Positions 27,188 through 37,438 are shown, counted from the stretch's first letter. The stretch: 64,000 nt of DNA from Saccharococcus thermophilus (GCF_011761475.1 NZ_JAASRS010000001.1:2046001-2110000), one strand, 5' to 3'. The notes: generated by a model not told the origin, from the letters alone. Program-made: numbers and translations.

Positions 27188-30100
27188 TTACCATCTATTC
27201 TTTCCGCTTTCTCCATCGCCTCCTGAAGACGATTTCTCTTGGACAACCACTATGATCGAATCTTTGATTTCTTGCCCATCCTTCGTTTTTGCATTGGCAA
27301 TCGCGGTAATCGTTGAATATCCGACATCTTTGGCAACGATATACCATTTGCCTTGCTGCTGGCGCGCTTCGACATATTCCGGAGCGGTCGATTGTACGGA
27401 GTAGAGACGCTTATCGGTAGCATTTTCTGGATCAAAAGTTAGTTGAGATTGAACGTCCAGCTCTTGGCCTACCGTCATATATAAAACGGGCTGTTGGAAA
27501 TGGATCGCTTTGAGCGGCACGAACGGGTCAATGACCGTAATGATCGCTTTTGCCGCCACGTTGCTGCCGTCTGTCGCTTTCACCGTAATCTCTGCCGTCC
27601 CCGGATGAACGGCCGTGACTGTTCCGTCCTCCACCGTCGCGACGTCCGGATTGCTTGAAGTCCATTGCAATGTTTTATTCGTCGCATCGTCCGGCAAGAT
27701 CGTAACCGGAATCGTCTGCGTTTCGCCAATTTCCATCGCTTGTTTATAGTCTCCTAATGTTAATTGACGAATCAGCTTTATATACGTAAGCGATACAGTG
27801 GTAATGCCGTCTCCTTTTGTTAATCCGCCTTTTGACCTAATGGATATCGTCGAAACGCCGTCCCAAGTGATTGGAATTTCATACGGGGAATCCAGCGGCC
27901 TCCAGCTGTTGTCTTGCTTTGGATTCTCCACTTTATACTCATACGTAACTCCTTCTCCGGCCACGACATCCGTCATTTTGGCGGTCGGCTGTTCCGTCAC
28001 CGTCGCGCCGCTTGCGACAGACTGACCGCTTGCCGTTACAATCGCGACATGCGGTTTTAAGGAGAGGGATACGGTTTGGTCATTATTGTACGTCACCAAA
28101 AGAACCGAATCATCGTCATCCTTATATTGCAGCGCCTTTACCGGAAGCATAAGCAACCCATAATTGTTCGGATGTTTCGTCGTTCCAAGCAAATTGGTTG
28201 CCGAATCAAGCTCTTGCCATTTTGTAATAAGGCCGCGGCTGTCTCCTTCGTAATACATATCAGGAAATTCACCCAAGCGGACTTTCATTGCGATCCGCTG
28301 CGAAGGGGGAGTTAAAGATGCCGTCTGCGCCCCATATTTGCTATCTTGAAAAGAAACGGTAGCCGGCGGCAATTGCACCCCTTCCATCGCCCAATTCGCT
28401 TGAAGCGTCAATTCGGCGGTAATCTGGTTGTTATTTAGTTTCTTATAGTCGATGACCGTATTCGGAAACGCAATCTCGGCATATTGGACGCCGTTTTTTG
28501 TATATACGGTCACGTTTTGTGACGGAATAGCTGTAATTCCGTCCGGAAGCGGTTGAATCAGCTTGATGTTGCTGATGTTCCCGGATGCGTTTCCGACGTA
28601 ACCCGTCGCCATCAGCGAGTAGGTTGCCTTGAATTGATTCGTATCCCCGTCTGCGTTGCCGAATTTCACTAAATCGCCGACATCCCTTGTGATTCCTTGC
28701 AGCGTCACCGTTCCGTCAAATGACGGCGGCACCTCGTCTTTCACGACAACGGTCACCGATTTCGTCATTGGCGGCTGCAATTCCCCGTAAACGTTGCGAT
28801 ACGTCAATTCCGCGTTAAACGTATATGTCCCTTTCGCTTTAAACAGCACCGGAATCGAAATAGTAACAGGAGGCGGTGTCGGTTGTCCTACTTTATATGG
28901 AATCGAAAACGTGATATAGGCGTTTTCTTTCTTATCATCGAGCCAAACTTGATCCGTCTCGACGATTTGCACGTTTCCGCCAAACGAGGTTAGCGGAATT
29001 TTTATCGTTCCGCTTAATACCGGATCGGTAGCGAGCTTCGAAAACTGTTGGAAAATTTCCGTTAAATTTTGCGGCGTCCCTTGCTTCGCCTGCCCGCCTG
29101 TCGTCGCGGACAGTTTTTCCAAATAATTCATATCCACATCTTGATTGTCGCCAAAGCCGATGGAATAGAGCGTTATATTGTTCATACCGAGATTCTTGGC
29201 AACATTGATTGCATCCGTACGAATTTTTGTCTCTGTATCTTGATAATTCACATACCACGATTGTCTAATTCCATATTGCGAATAAGCTGTTCGCATTGCA
29301 GTTCGTCCATCAGCAAATAGTGTATACTCAACATCTGCCGTTTCTGTCCATGTAATTCCCAAAAAATTAAACGTAACTTTTTCTTTAGTTCTTAAAACCG
29401 TTGGCATTCCATCTGTTAAAAAAATGATATATTTTTTCCTCGATGGATCATTAAAAAATGATTGCGCTGTTTGCAATGCCGCCGAATAGTTCGTGCCTCC
29501 GCCGGCAGTGAGGCTATTCGCCGTGCTGGCAATAAGATCTAATTGCGCCTTCACGTCCTGTTTTGCCGAAAAAGGCACGACGTTTTTTACTGTATCAGAA
29601 AACGGAATCAGCGCAAAGCGGTCATTTGGATTGGCGTTTGTCTTAAAATAGTCGACGGCGGACTGAAGCGCATATTTTGCGCTTTGGAGCTTCATAAACG
29701 ACATCGACCCTGACACATCAAACACAAACACGACATCGATCGGCGGACGAACGAGGCTGTCGATCTTTCCTTTTGGAATTAATGTAACGTCCAACCTGCC
29801 TTGCGCATCCCCATTTGGCGGCTTCGCATACTCGTCTTGCGAAGCGGTAAAAGTGAAATCTAAAGCTGCGTTGTTGGTGGTGCTGTCTTTTATGTACTCA
29901 TAAGGGGTAGATGGAAAGGTAAAATAAAGTTCCTCCTGACCGTTCCCAAGCGTCCGATATGCGTCGACAACAATTTCATATGCCGCTGATTTTCCTGCCG
30001 CTGGCCATTTTCCCGCCATATCAAGCGAAAACGTATATTTTTTCTCGCCGTTTCGGTCCGCTGGCACCTCAATGGCATCTGCACGATAACGGACTTCTGT

Positions 30101-30328
30101 ACTATCTTGTCCCTTTACCTGAATGTGAACGAGAAAATAGCTGATCGTGTTTCCTTTTCCGTCCCCTTCTCCCGGGGATGTAGCCCATCCTTCAATTCTT
30201 TCCTCTGTGACTAAAGTAATATTTCCGTCTTTTTTCGTATCCGCCTGTACGAACCGAGGCCTGACATAGAAAAAGCTTGTAATGATCATAAACGTAACAA
30301 CTAATGCCACGCACTTCCGTCCAAGCAC
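27188..30328 (-). CDS. secreted VWA-domain protein with Ig-like repeats, candidate pilus adhesin
   Basis: About 1046 residues. A signal peptide covers the first 30 residues and is cut near VQADTKKD. The VWA domain has an intact MIDAS (DVSGSM near residue 205, GGGTNYSAA, FLTDGMPT) with an insertion rich in aromatic residues. Further beta domains follow, including Big_2-type repeats near the C-terminus (TLQWTSSNPDVATVEDGTVT and a second copy). No LPxTG motif or membrane anchor is seen. The GTG at 30328 fits a GGAGG site. It is convergent to the minor pilin genes, so a role like PilY1 (tip adhesin) is plausible but inferred. Confidence 0.8.
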   Translation of the reverse strand: MLGRKCVALVVTFMIITSFFYVRPRFVQADTKKDGNITLVTEERIEGWATSPGEGDGKGNTISYFLVHIQVKGQDSTEVRYRADAIEVPADRNGEKKYTFSLDMAGKWPAAGKSAAYEIVVDAYRTLGNGQEELYFTFPSTPYEYIKDSTTNNAALDFTFTASQDEYAKPPNGDAQGRLDVTLIPKGKIDSLVRPPIDVVFVFDVSGSMSFMKLQSAKYALQSAVDYFKTNANPNDRFALIPFSDTVKNVVPFSAKQDVKAQLDLIASTANSLTAGGGTNYSAALQTAQSFFNDPSRKKYIIFLTDGMPTVLRTKEKVTFNFLGITWTETADVEYTLFADGRTAMRTAYSQYGIRQSWYVNYQDTETKIRTDAINVAKNLGMNNITLYSIGFGDNQDVDMNYLEKLSATTGGQAKQGTPQNLTEIFQQFSKLATDPVLSGTIKIPLTSFGGNVQIVETDQVWLDDKKENAYITFSIPYKVGQPTPPPVTISIPVLFKAKGTYTFNAELTYRNVYGELQPPMTKSVTVVVKDEVPPSFDGTVTLQGITRDVGDLVKFGNADGDTNQFKATYSLMATGYVGNASGNISNIKLIQPLPDGITAIPSQNVTVYTKNGVQYAEIAFPNTVIDYKKLNNNQITAELTLQANWAMEGVQLPPATVSFQDSKYGAQTASLTPPSQRIAMKVRLGEFPDMYYEGDSRGLITKWQELDSATNLLGTTKHPNNYGLLMLPVKALQYKDDDDSVLLVTYNNDQTVSLSLKPHVAIVTASGQSVASGATVTEQPTAKMTDVVAGEGVTYEYKVENPKQDNSWRPLDSPYEIPITWDGVSTISIRSKGGLTKGDGITTVSLTYIKLIRQLTLGDYKQAMEIGETQTIPVTILPDDATNKTLQWTSSNPDVATVEDGTVTAVHPGTAEITVKATDGSNVAAKAIITVIDPFVPLKAIHFQQPVLYMTVGQELDVQSQLTFDPENATDKRLYSVQSTAPEYVEARQQQGKWYIVAKDVGYSTITAIANAKTKDGQEIKDSIIVVVQEKSSSGGDGESGKNRW

Positions 30329-30399
30329 CACACTCCTCCCCTCCCCCTTCAAAAGTACTATTTTTCTTTATTATACCAGCAACTTTTTCGACATGAATA

Positions 30400-31695
30400 T
30401 CACTTTTTCATAAAATTTCTTACTTCCGCGATAAAGTAAAGCGATCCGGTAATCAAGAAAAGGGCATCGCTTCGTTTTTGCTTTTTCTTTTCTTTGATCC
30501 AGCCTTTCCAGTCGTCCGTCGTCGCTTTGCGCGGATGGTCGCACAACTCAGCAAGCTGCTCAGGAGATGCAGCGCGCGCAAAATCAAACGTCGTAAATGT
30601 CATCGTTGTCGCCATGTCGGCAAGAGGAGGGATCATTTGGCCAAGCGGCTTATCGTTGAGCGCGGCGAATAACACATGTACCTCTTTATCCGGATAGTGG
30701 GAGCGCACCGTATCGACAAGGCTGCGAATTCCCTCTTCGTTATGAGCGCCGTCAACAATGATCAGCGGCTTTTTGCTTACCTGTTCAAAACGGCCGATCC
30801 ATTTCGTTTTTTCCAGTCCTTCATAAATATGTTCTTTTTCAATCAAAAACGAATAGCACAACCGCAAATACTCCGCCGCCATCACCGCCAGCGCCGCATT
30901 TTGCACTTGATGTGCTCCAAACATCGTAATTTTTAAATCAGGATATTGTGAAAACGGCGTTTCCAGCGAAAAACGTTCTCCATCATGGACCGACTCGTGC
31001 TGAACAATAAAAAAGTCCTCTCCAAGCCGGTACGTTTTTGCTTTCAGTGACGCCGCTTTTTCCGAAATCACCGTCCAGGCTTCCGGCTGCTTGACGCCGG
31101 TAATCAACGGTATGCCTGATTTAATAATGCCCGCTTTTTCCAACGCGATTTTATCTAATGTTTCTCCCAAAATATTCATATGGTCATAGCCAATGTTGGT
31201 GATTATGGAAAGAAGCGGATAAATGACGTTCGTTGAATCAAAACGGCCGCCAAGCCCGGTTTCAATAAGTACAACGTCCTGAACGTTCTTTTTCCCGAAA
31301 TAATAAAACATCATCGCCGTGATGACTTCAAACTCCGTTGGCGCACCAAGGTCAGTTTCTTCCAGTTCTTCCGCAAGCGGTTGGATCACTTGCACGAGTT
31401 CCACCATTTCTTTGTCACGAATTGGTTTTCCATTCACGCTTATTCGTTCATTAAATTGTTCCACATACGGAGAAGTGAACGTTCCAACGGAATAACCGGC
31501 CGCTTGTAAAATATGACGCAAGTAACTAACAGTCGAACCTTTTCCGTTGGTTCCAGCAACATGAATCGCTCTCACGCGGCGTTCTGGATGCCCGAGTTTT
31601 TCCATAAACCATTCCATTCGTTTTAATCCCGGTTTTATTCCCAAACGCAAACGTCCGTGAATCCACTCTAGCGCTTCTTCATAGGTACGAACCAT
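30400..31695 (-). CDS. folC: FolC, dihydrofolate/folylpolyglutamate synthase
   Basis: Adds glutamate to dihydropteroate and to folates; cytoplasmic, Mur-ligase superfamily. The P-loop is HVAGTNGKGSTVSYLR (about residues 45-60), with FTSPYVEQFNERI and VVLIETGLGGRFDSTN downstream and the second-domain motif VDGAHNEEGIRSL near residue 320. 431 residues. The ATG at 31695 has AGGAGG at 8 bases; the GTG one codon upstream is possible. In B. subtilis it lies downstream of valS, as here, with comC next. Confidence 0.97.
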   Translation of the reverse strand: MVRTYEEALEWIHGRLRLGIKPGLKRMEWFMEKLGHPERRVRAIHVAGTNGKGSTVSYLRHILQAAGYSVGTFTSPYVEQFNERISVNGKPIRDKEMVELVQVIQPLAEELEETDLGAPTEFEVITAMMFYYFGKKNVQDVVLIETGLGGRFDSTNVIYPLLSIITNIGYDHMNILGETLDKIALEKAGIIKSGIPLITGVKQPEAWTVISEKAASLKAKTYRLGEDFFIVQHESVHDGERFSLETPFSQYPDLKITMFGAHQVQNAALAVMAAEYLRLCYSFLIEKEHIYEGLEKTKWIGRFEQVSKKPLIIVDGAHNEEGIRSLVDTVRSHYPDKEVHVLFAALNDKPLGQMIPPLADMATTMTFTTFDFARAASPEQLAELCDHPRKATTDDWKGWIKEKKKQKRSDALFLITGSLYFIAEVRNFMKK

Positions 31696-31735
31696 CACCT
31701 ATTCCTCCTTATACTAGCAACCATGATGATAAGAA

Positions 31736-31765
31736 AAGACGAATCCAAAATAACGGATTCGTCTT
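31736..31765 (-). terminator. terminator after valS
   Basis: Stem AAGACGAATCC / GGATTCGTCTT with an 8-base loop and a T-rich tail on the minus strand, between valS and folC. folC may therefore depend on partial readthrough or a nearby promoter. Confidence 0.8.
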
Positions 31766-31793
31766 CATGATAAAAGAAGCAATATTCCCTTGT

Positions 31794-34436
31794 CTATTTT
31801 TTTAATTCCTCCAGGCGGGCGCGAACCGCTTCCCGTTTCTCTAAATAGTCTTTTTCTTTTCTCCGCTCTTCTTCCACCACATGCGCCGGAGCTTTTGAGA
31901 GGAACCCTTCGTTGCTTAGTTTCTTTTGCACCCGCTCGACTTCTTTATTAAGTTTTTCGAGTTCTTTTTCGAGCCGTTTGATTTCTTCTTCGATGTTAAT
32001 GAGCCCTTCAAGCGGCAAAATCAATTCCGCACCGGTGACGACCGCCGTCATCGCCTTTTCCGTCGTCGCGATGTCCGTTGCGATAATGAGCTCGCTCGGA
32101 TTGCAGAACCGCTCTAAATACGCGCGGTTCTTTTCCAATGTCGCTTGAATGTGCTCGTCTTTTGCTTTAATGTGCAGCTTGATCGGTTTGCTTAACGGTG
32201 TGTTTACTTCGGCGCGAATGTTGCGAACCGAGCGGATAATGTCAACAAGCAAACGCATTTCCTCCGCCGCTTCCTCATTCGAAAGCTCTGGGCGAACTTC
32301 CGGCCATTTCGCTACCGTAATCGACTTGCCTTCGTGAGGAAGGTGCTGCCAAATTTCCTCGGTAATGAACGGCATGAATGGATGAAGCAAGCGCATTGTA
32401 TTATCAAGCACATATGCCAATACAGAACGCGTCGTTTTCTTCGCTGCTTCGTCATCGCCATAAAGCGGAAGCTTCGCCATTTCAATATACCAATCGCATA
32501 AATCATCCCAAATGAAGTTATACAGCACGCGGCCGACCTCGCCAAACTCGTATTTTTCAGCGAGTTTTGTCACTGTTTCGATCGTTTCATTTAAGCGTGT
32601 CAAAATCCAATGGTCGGCAACCGATTTTTCGCCGCTTAAATCTAGCTGGTCGTACGTCATTCCGCCCATGTTCATCAGTGCGAAGCGGGACGCATTCCAA
32701 ATTTTATTGGCAAAATTCCACGTTGCTTCCACTTTCTCAGTGCTAAAACGCAAATCTTGTCCAGGCGCGCTTCCGGTTGCCAAGAAGAAGCGGAGCGAAT
32801 CGGCGCCGTACTGGTCGATGACATCCATCGGATCAACACCGTTGCCGAGCGATTTGCTCATTTTTCTTCCTTGCGCGTCGCGGACAAGGCCGTGGATGAG
32901 CACATCTTTAAATGGCCGTTTCCCTGTAAATTCAAGGCCTTGGAAAATCATGCGCGATACCCAGAAGAAAATGATGTCATATCCAGTGACAAGTACATCG
33001 GTTGGATAATACCGTTTGTAGTCGGCTGCGTCGGTATCCGGCCAGCCCATCGTCGAAAACGGCCACAGTGCTGAGCTAAACCATGTATCTAGTACATCCG
33101 GGTCTTGTTCCCAGTTTTCAATATCCGCCGGCGGTTCATGGTCGACGTAAATTTCACCTGTTTCTTTATGGTACCAGGCCGGAATGCGGTGTCCCCACCA
33201 TAATTGACGGGAAATGCACCAGTCGCGAATGTTTTCCAGCCAATGCAAATACGTTTTTTCGAAACGCTCCGGAACAAAATGCACTTTTCCTTCCGTTTTT
33301 TGCAGCTCAATCGCCGCTTCCGCAAGCGGCTTCATTTTCACAAACCATTGCGTCGACAAATACGGTTCGACGACCGCGCCGCTGCGTTCGCTATGGCCGA
33401 CAGAATGCACATGCTCTTCGATTTTAAACAGCACACCTTGTTCTTGCAGGTCTTTGACGATTTGCTTGCGGCACTCGAAACGGTCCAATCCTTGGTATTG
33501 CAAGGCATTTTCGTTCATCGTGCCGTCTTCGTTCATGACAAGGATGCGCGGCAAGTTGTGGCGGTTTCCGACTTCAAAGTCGTTCGGGTCATGCGCCGGC
33601 GTAATTTTCACCGCTCCGGAACCAAATTCCATATCGACATATTCATCGGCGATAATCGGAATTTCACGGCCGACAATCGGCAAAATGACCGTTTTGCCGA
33701 TGAGGTGTTTATAGCGTTCATCATCTGGATGAACGGCTACCGCCGTATCGCCAAGCATCGTTTCCGGACGGGTCGTCGCCACTTCGATGTAGCCCGAGCC
33801 GTCGGCAAGCGGATAACGCATATGATAAAGCGCGCCCTTTACTTCTTTATAAATCACTTCAATATCCGATAACGCCGTTTTTGTTACCGGATCCCAGTTA
33901 ATAATGTATTCGCCGCGATAAATAAGCCCTTTTCGGTAAAGCGACACGAACACTTCGCGCACCGCTTTCGATAAGCCTTCATCTAACGTAAAGCGCTCGC
34001 GCGTATAGTCGAGTCCAAGCCCTAATTTTGCCCATTGCTGGCGGATGTGGTTCGCATATTCTTCTTTCCACTTCCACGTTTCTTCGACGAATTTTTCACG
34101 CCCTAAATCGTAGCGCGACAGCCCTTGCTTGCGCAGTTTTTCTTCGACCTTTGCCTGCGTGGCGATACCGGCATGGTCCATTCCCGGAAGCCACAGCACA
34201 TCATAGCCTTGCATCCGTTTCATGCGCGTAATAATGTCTTGCAGCGTTGTGTCCCACGCATGTCCTAAATGTAGTTTCCCTGTTACGTTTGGCGGTGGGA
34301 TCACGATCGTAAACGGCTTTTTATCGGGATCGCCCGTCGCTTCAAAAAATTTTCCGTCAAGCCACCATTGATAGCGATTCGCTTCCACCGCTTTATGATC
34401 ATATTTGGTGGACATCGTAATTTCTTTTTGTTCCAT
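31794..34436 (-). CDS. valS: valyl-tRNA synthetase
   Basis: Class I aminoacyl-tRNA synthetase that charges tRNA-Val and edits misactivated threonine. 880 residues. The HIGH motif is HLGHAW in [18 protein letters not shown] (about residues 48-65), the CP1 editing domain contains [13 protein letters not shown], the KMSKS motif is [10 protein letters not shown], and the C-terminus is the long coiled coil that contacts tRNA. The ATG at 34436 has AAGGAGGG upstream; a TTG 8 codons earlier is unlikely. Expression is controlled by the T-box just upstream. Confidence 0.98.
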   Translation of the reverse strand: MEQKEITMSTKYDHKAVEANRYQWWLDGKFFEATGDPDKKPFTIVIPPPNVTGKLHLGHAWDTTLQDIITRMKRMQGYDVLWLPGMDHAGIATQAKVEEKLRKQGLSRYDLGREKFVEETWKWKEEYANHIRQQWAKLGLGLDYTRERFTLDEGLSKAVREVFVSLYRKGLIYRGEYIINWDPVTKTALSDIEVIYKEVKGALYHMRYPLADGSGYIEVATTRPETMLGDTAVAVHPDDERYKHLIGKTVILPIVGREIPIIADEYVDMEFGSGAVKITPAHDPNDFEVGNRHNLPRILVMNEDGTMNENALQYQGLDRFECRKQIVKDLQEQGVLFKIEEHVHSVGHSERSGAVVEPYLSTQWFVKMKPLAEAAIELQKTEGKVHFVPERFEKTYLHWLENIRDWCISRQLWWGHRIPAWYHKETGEIYVDHEPPADIENWEQDPDVLDTWFSSALWPFSTMGWPDTDAADYKRYYPTDVLVTGYDIIFFWVSRMIFQGLEFTGKRPFKDVLIHGLVRDAQGRKMSKSLGNGVDPMDVIDQYGADSLRFFLATGSAPGQDLRFSTEKVEATWNFANKIWNASRFALMNMGGMTYDQLDLSGEKSVADHWILTRLNETIETVTKLAEKYEFGEVGRVLYNFIWDDLCDWYIEMAKLPLYGDDEAAKKTTRSVLAYVLDNTMRLLHPFMPFITEEIWQHLPHEGKSITVAKWPEVRPELSNEEAAEEMRLLVDIIRSVRNIRAEVNTPLSKPIKLHIKAKDEHIQATLEKNRAYLERFCNPSELIIATDIATTEKAMTAVVTGAELILPLEGLINIEEEIKRLEKELEKLNKEVERVQKKLSNEGFLSKAPAHVVEEERRKEKDYLEKREAVRARLEELKK

Positions 34437-34460
34437 CTTTCCATTCCCTCCTTTTTCCAA

Positions 34461-34735
34461 TAAAAAACTCCTTTCATCCGAAAAAGGACGAAAGGAGATG
34501 CTTTCGCGGTACCACCTTTTTTCTTAAGCAACTTTGCCTTGCTTAAGCACTTCATTGCAGTAACGGCAATAAAACCGGCTCCTTTTACTGGGCGTAAAGC
34601 CGTTCAAAGAAGCAGCTCCAGGGCGACCTTCCAACGATAACCGTCCTAGGAAATCTCGCAGCTACTGATTTCCCTCTCTGAAGGCGTTATCCGTTGTACT
34701 CCTCCCTATCTTCGCCTTTTTGCTATGTGATTCTC
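34461..34735 (-). promoter_or_regulatory. T-box riboswitch, valine specifier GTC
   Basis: Minus-strand leader with the conserved T-box core GGTGGTACCGCG (34505-34516). Stem I has the AGAGAGGG bulge and the TAGCTGCGA distal loop (34650-34680). The specifier loop presents GTC at 34625-34627, a valine codon. The terminator is CTCCTTTC...GAAAGGAG with a T-run (34461-34497). Uncharged tRNA-Val would stabilise the antiterminator and allow valS transcription. Confidence 0.93.
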
Positions 34736-34743
34736 TGATTATT

Positions 34744-34773
34744 ATACTAGCGAAAAAAGAATTCTTCCGTCAA
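34744..34773 (-). promoter_or_regulatory. sigma-A promoter for valS
   Basis: Minus-strand TTGACG (34768-34773), 18 bases, TAGTAT (34744-34749), just upstream of T-box stem I. Confidence 0.55.
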
Positions 34774-34883
34774 TCATCTTTTCCAAGTTTTTATTTATTT
34801 ATTCCATTCCTTCGTTTTTGGTGACAAAAACACCGTCCAATCATATTTTAATAGTAACGAAAAGAAGGAGGAGGGACGAAAAG

Positions 34884-35072
34884 ATGAGACGATTTAATCC
34901 GTACTCGTGGCCGCCGTGGCTTCGCCAATTGCGTGCCATCTGTGCGCAATTGATTATCCCGCTTACCATTTTTCAAGCAGTCCGCACGATTTTTTTACCG
35001 ACGACATTTGATGTCATTTTATTGGCCATCTTTGTGCTTATTGCGGTGGCGCTTCATCTGGAATGGATTTAG
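34884..35072 (+). CDS. small membrane protein of unknown function
   Basis: A 62-residue product starting MRRFNPYSWPPWLRQLR, with a basic, Trp- and Pro-rich head and two hydrophobic segments (about residues 20-36 and 40-60). The ATG has the strong site AGGAGGAGG 8 bases upstream. It is one of the few plus-strand genes in the backbone and its 3' end overlaps ysxE by 35 bases. I do not recognise a family; the ribosome binding site and amino acid pattern suggest a real gene. Confidence 0.65.
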   Translation: MRRFNPYSWPPWLRQLRAICAQLIIPLTIFQAVRTIFLPTTFDVILLAIFVLIAVALHLEWI

Positions 35073-36054
35073 CGTTTTCTGTCTCTTTTTGCTGGACAAG
35101 TCGCATAACGGTGTATTCCATATTTTTCATCGCCAAATAATGGCGCTGCAATTCGGCAACATATTCACGTTCGCTTTTTTCGTGTTGCCGTTTTGTTTCA
35201 TATTCATGAATACAGCGATAAAAAAAGTGCGGCTGGGCAAGCTGGCTGTAAAGAAAAGCGCGCTCCTCTTCCAATAACGGCAACGTTTCTTCATACTCCT
35301 TTATTCCTTCCTCCCATTCATCACCGACTGGCGGGAATGTGCGCATATGATAGCGAAGAGCCATGGTGATATCGAAAAGCGGAGAGTTCCAGTTGGCCCG
35401 TTCCCAGCTAAAAAAATAGCGCTGTTCCTTTCCTGTTTCGATATAATGAGAAAGCCGTGCTTTTCCGTGAATCCAAGCGATTCTCCATTTTTTTGTTTCC
35501 TTTATCTTTTCATACCATTTCTCTAGCTCCGTTTCGGCAAACCAATACGCCTGCATGATTTCATGAAAATAGGCGCAGCATTGCAGCTGAAACGGCGACA
35601 TATACCATGTATTTTCGCATTTTTCTATATAAGCTTGCAAAAAGGAACGCTGCTGTTCCCATTCCTTCTTTTTTTGCTCATAATAGGCATTGATCTCTTC
35701 TTCGCGAACATCGATCTGTTTTAGCGATGTTTGGTGCAAATCAGCGAGAGTGCGGAAAAAAGAACGAATTTGTTCGTGATTTTCTTTTCTTTCTTCCAGC
35801 GAAATCCACGGCATTAAATAATAATGCCGGCCATGCGAGACAAACGGCAAACCTTGCCTTGATAAATAAAGGGGAACCAATTGTTTTCCATACAGCATGT
35901 ACGATTGTTGAACGGCCGCCATTTCCTGTGCGTTTGTTATTTCTTTTAAGGCGAATAATCCGGCGTTCGTATAGACTTTTTTGACTTTCCCGTAATCATC
36001 GACGCGAAACGGCTTTAACCCGTATTGCTGCAAAATGGGTACATACTCCTTCAA
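35038..36054 (-). CDS. ysxE: YsxE, CotS-like spore coat kinase-fold protein
   Basis: Spore coat-associated protein of the CotS/YsxE family with an aminoglycoside-phosphotransferase-like fold. 338 residues. Kinase-like landmarks include FALKEITNAQEM (lysine segment), AWIHGKARLSHYI in place of the usual HGDxxxxN loop, and WNSPLFDITMALRYH. The HGKARLSHY loop lacks the catalytic Asp of active kinases, so it may be inactive; this is inference. It follows spoVID closely as in B. subtilis. TTG start with GGGGGGAA upstream. Confidence 0.88.
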   Translation of the reverse strand: MKEYVPILQQYGLKPFRVDDYGKVKKVYTNAGLFALKEITNAQEMAAVQQSYMLYGKQLVPLYLSRQGLPFVSHGRHYYLMPWISLEERKENHEQIRSFFRTLADLHQTSLKQIDVREEEINAYYEQKKKEWEQQRSFLQAYIEKCENTWYMSPFQLQCCAYFHEIMQAYWFAETELEKWYEKIKETKKWRIAWIHGKARLSHYIETGKEQRYFFSWERANWNSPLFDITMALRYHMRTFPPVGDEWEEGIKEYEETLPLLEEERAFLYSQLAQPHFFYRCIHEYETKRQHEKSEREYVAELQRHYLAMKNMEYTVMRLVQQKETENAKSIPDEAPPQ

Positions 36055-36104
36055 AGAAATTCCCCCCTCTCCATAAAAAGAAGTGAGGAAAAATCAGTCC
36101 CTCA

Positions 36105-37358
36105 CTACGAAGAGCGGCTTCCCGCCAGCGCCGGGATATATAACAATTGCCCTTCATGAATGTCTTCCGCACTTTCCAATTCGTTGACGCGCAGCAATTG
36201 TTGCACGGTGAGATCGTACCGTTCGGCAATCTTGTCCAACGAATCTCCTTGCTGGACGATGCAGATTTTTACTTTCGTAAATTCCTCCACCTGGTTTTTG
36301 GCAAATAGTTTCGTTAAATATAGCGCATTTTCGCTCTTCACTTTTGGTTTTTCCTCTTCCTTCGTTTCGTCTTCATCGTTTTCTTTGACGGCCCCAATGG
36401 ATACTTTTGCCTCTTGCTGCAAAACAGCGGTTTTTTCTTCTGCTTCTTCATTTTCTTCAACCGCTTTTACCGGTTCATTGTCTGCAGACGATGCCGCTGT
36501 TTCTTGCTTTTTGATCGTTTTTTCATCGTGCTCTAGCGGCACTACATTTTCCACTAATTTCTTTTCTTTCTTTTCTTTTCGATCGGCAATCGCTTCTTCT
36601 TTCTCTTCGTTCGCTTCATTGTTTGCAGGCGATGGCGCCACCTCTTGCCTTTCAATCATTTGTTCATCGCGCTCTAGCGGCACCACATTTTCCGCTAATT
36701 TCTTTTCTTTCTTTTCTTTTCGATCGGCAGCCGTTTCTTCCTGCTCTTCGTCCGATTGCGCAAACACATTATCGATAATAGGAGAAACCGTTTCTTCCGC
36801 TTGCTCGTCTCGCTGCTCTTGCTGCTCTTCTTCATATGCTTCTTTGCGCGCGATCACTTCAAACGGCTCAAACAAAAGCTCGTCATCTTCTTCCTCGATG
36901 GCCGAAAACTCCTCGTGAAGCGGCGCTTCGCTAATGCCGCTGATCGAAATATCTGCCGTCACTAGCAATCTCCCATCTTCATCTAAATCATAATCAAACG
37001 ATTCCACCGTTACGTACACATCTTCTAAATGGTGAATGCGATTTTTCGGAATCGTAATATCGATAGGAAAGCGGTGCGACAATTCACTAATGCCGTCCTC
37101 ACGCGTAGAAACGCGCTGAATAAAACGATGGCTGACAAAATCAAAAGAATCTGTATCTATATCTGTATCGTTTACTTCCCCTTCCGCCAGGCGAAATTCC
37201 CCGTTTAATTGCAAAGCCCCGCGAATCGTAATATATTGCTCGTATTCATCGACCGAGACGACTGGATCAAGCGAAATAGAAAGAAATTCAGCGACTTCCT
37301 GTCCCTTTTTAAACCAAACCGATTCCTCGAGGGAAAAACGCAAATACGATTGCTCCAA
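36105..37358 (-). CDS. spoVID: SpoVID spore coat morphogenetic protein
   Basis: Needed for coat encasement of the forespore; binds SafA and SpoIVA. 417 residues. The N-terminal domain begins LRFSLEESVWFKKGQEVAEF, closely matching B. subtilis. The middle (about residues 160-360) is acidic and repetitive with two 47-residue repeats. A C-terminal LysM domain (CIVQQGDSLDKIAERYDLTV, about residues 362-410) binds peptidoglycan or lipid II. TTG start with GGAGG 8 bases upstream. Confidence 0.94.
   Translation of the reverse strand: MEQSYLRFSLEESVWFKKGQEVAEFLSISLDPVVSVDEYEQYITIRGALQLNGEFRLAEGEVNDTDIDTDSFDFVSHRFIQRVSTREDGISELSHRFPIDITIPKNRIHHLEDVYVTVESFDYDLDEDGRLLVTADISISGISEAPLHEEFSAIEEEDDELLFEPFEVIARKEAYEEEQQEQRDEQAEETVSPIIDNVFAQSDEEQEETAADRKEKKEKKLAENVVPLERDEQMIERQEVAPSPANNEANEEKEEAIADRKEKKEKKLVENVVPLEHDEKTIKKQETAASSADNEPVKAVEENEEAEEKTAVLQQEAKVSIGAVKENDEDETKEEEKPKVKSENALYLTKLFAKNQVEEFTKVKICIVQQGDSLDKIAERYDLTVQQLLRVNELESAEDIHEGQLLYIPALAGSRSS
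36531..36812 (-). repeat. tandem 141-bp repeat inside spoVID
   Basis: Two direct copies offset by 141 bases (for example CTCTAGCGGC at 36531 and 36672) encode 47-residue units containing ADRKEKKEKKL and ENVVPLE. Most differences are third-base or conservative, so the duplication is fairly recent. Confidence 0.85.
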
Positions 37359-37438
37359 CCGTGTTTCCTCCTTCCGTCCCTTTGCAAAAGTTTTCTATGA
37401 CATTATCCATTGTATGAAGGAAAAAGAAGCAGTATGAA

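Noticed and set aside
34301-34555. minus-strand frame of 84 codons over the valS start
   Set aside because: It runs through the T-box terminator and antiterminator and the valS start in another frame; the RNA structure explains the sequence.
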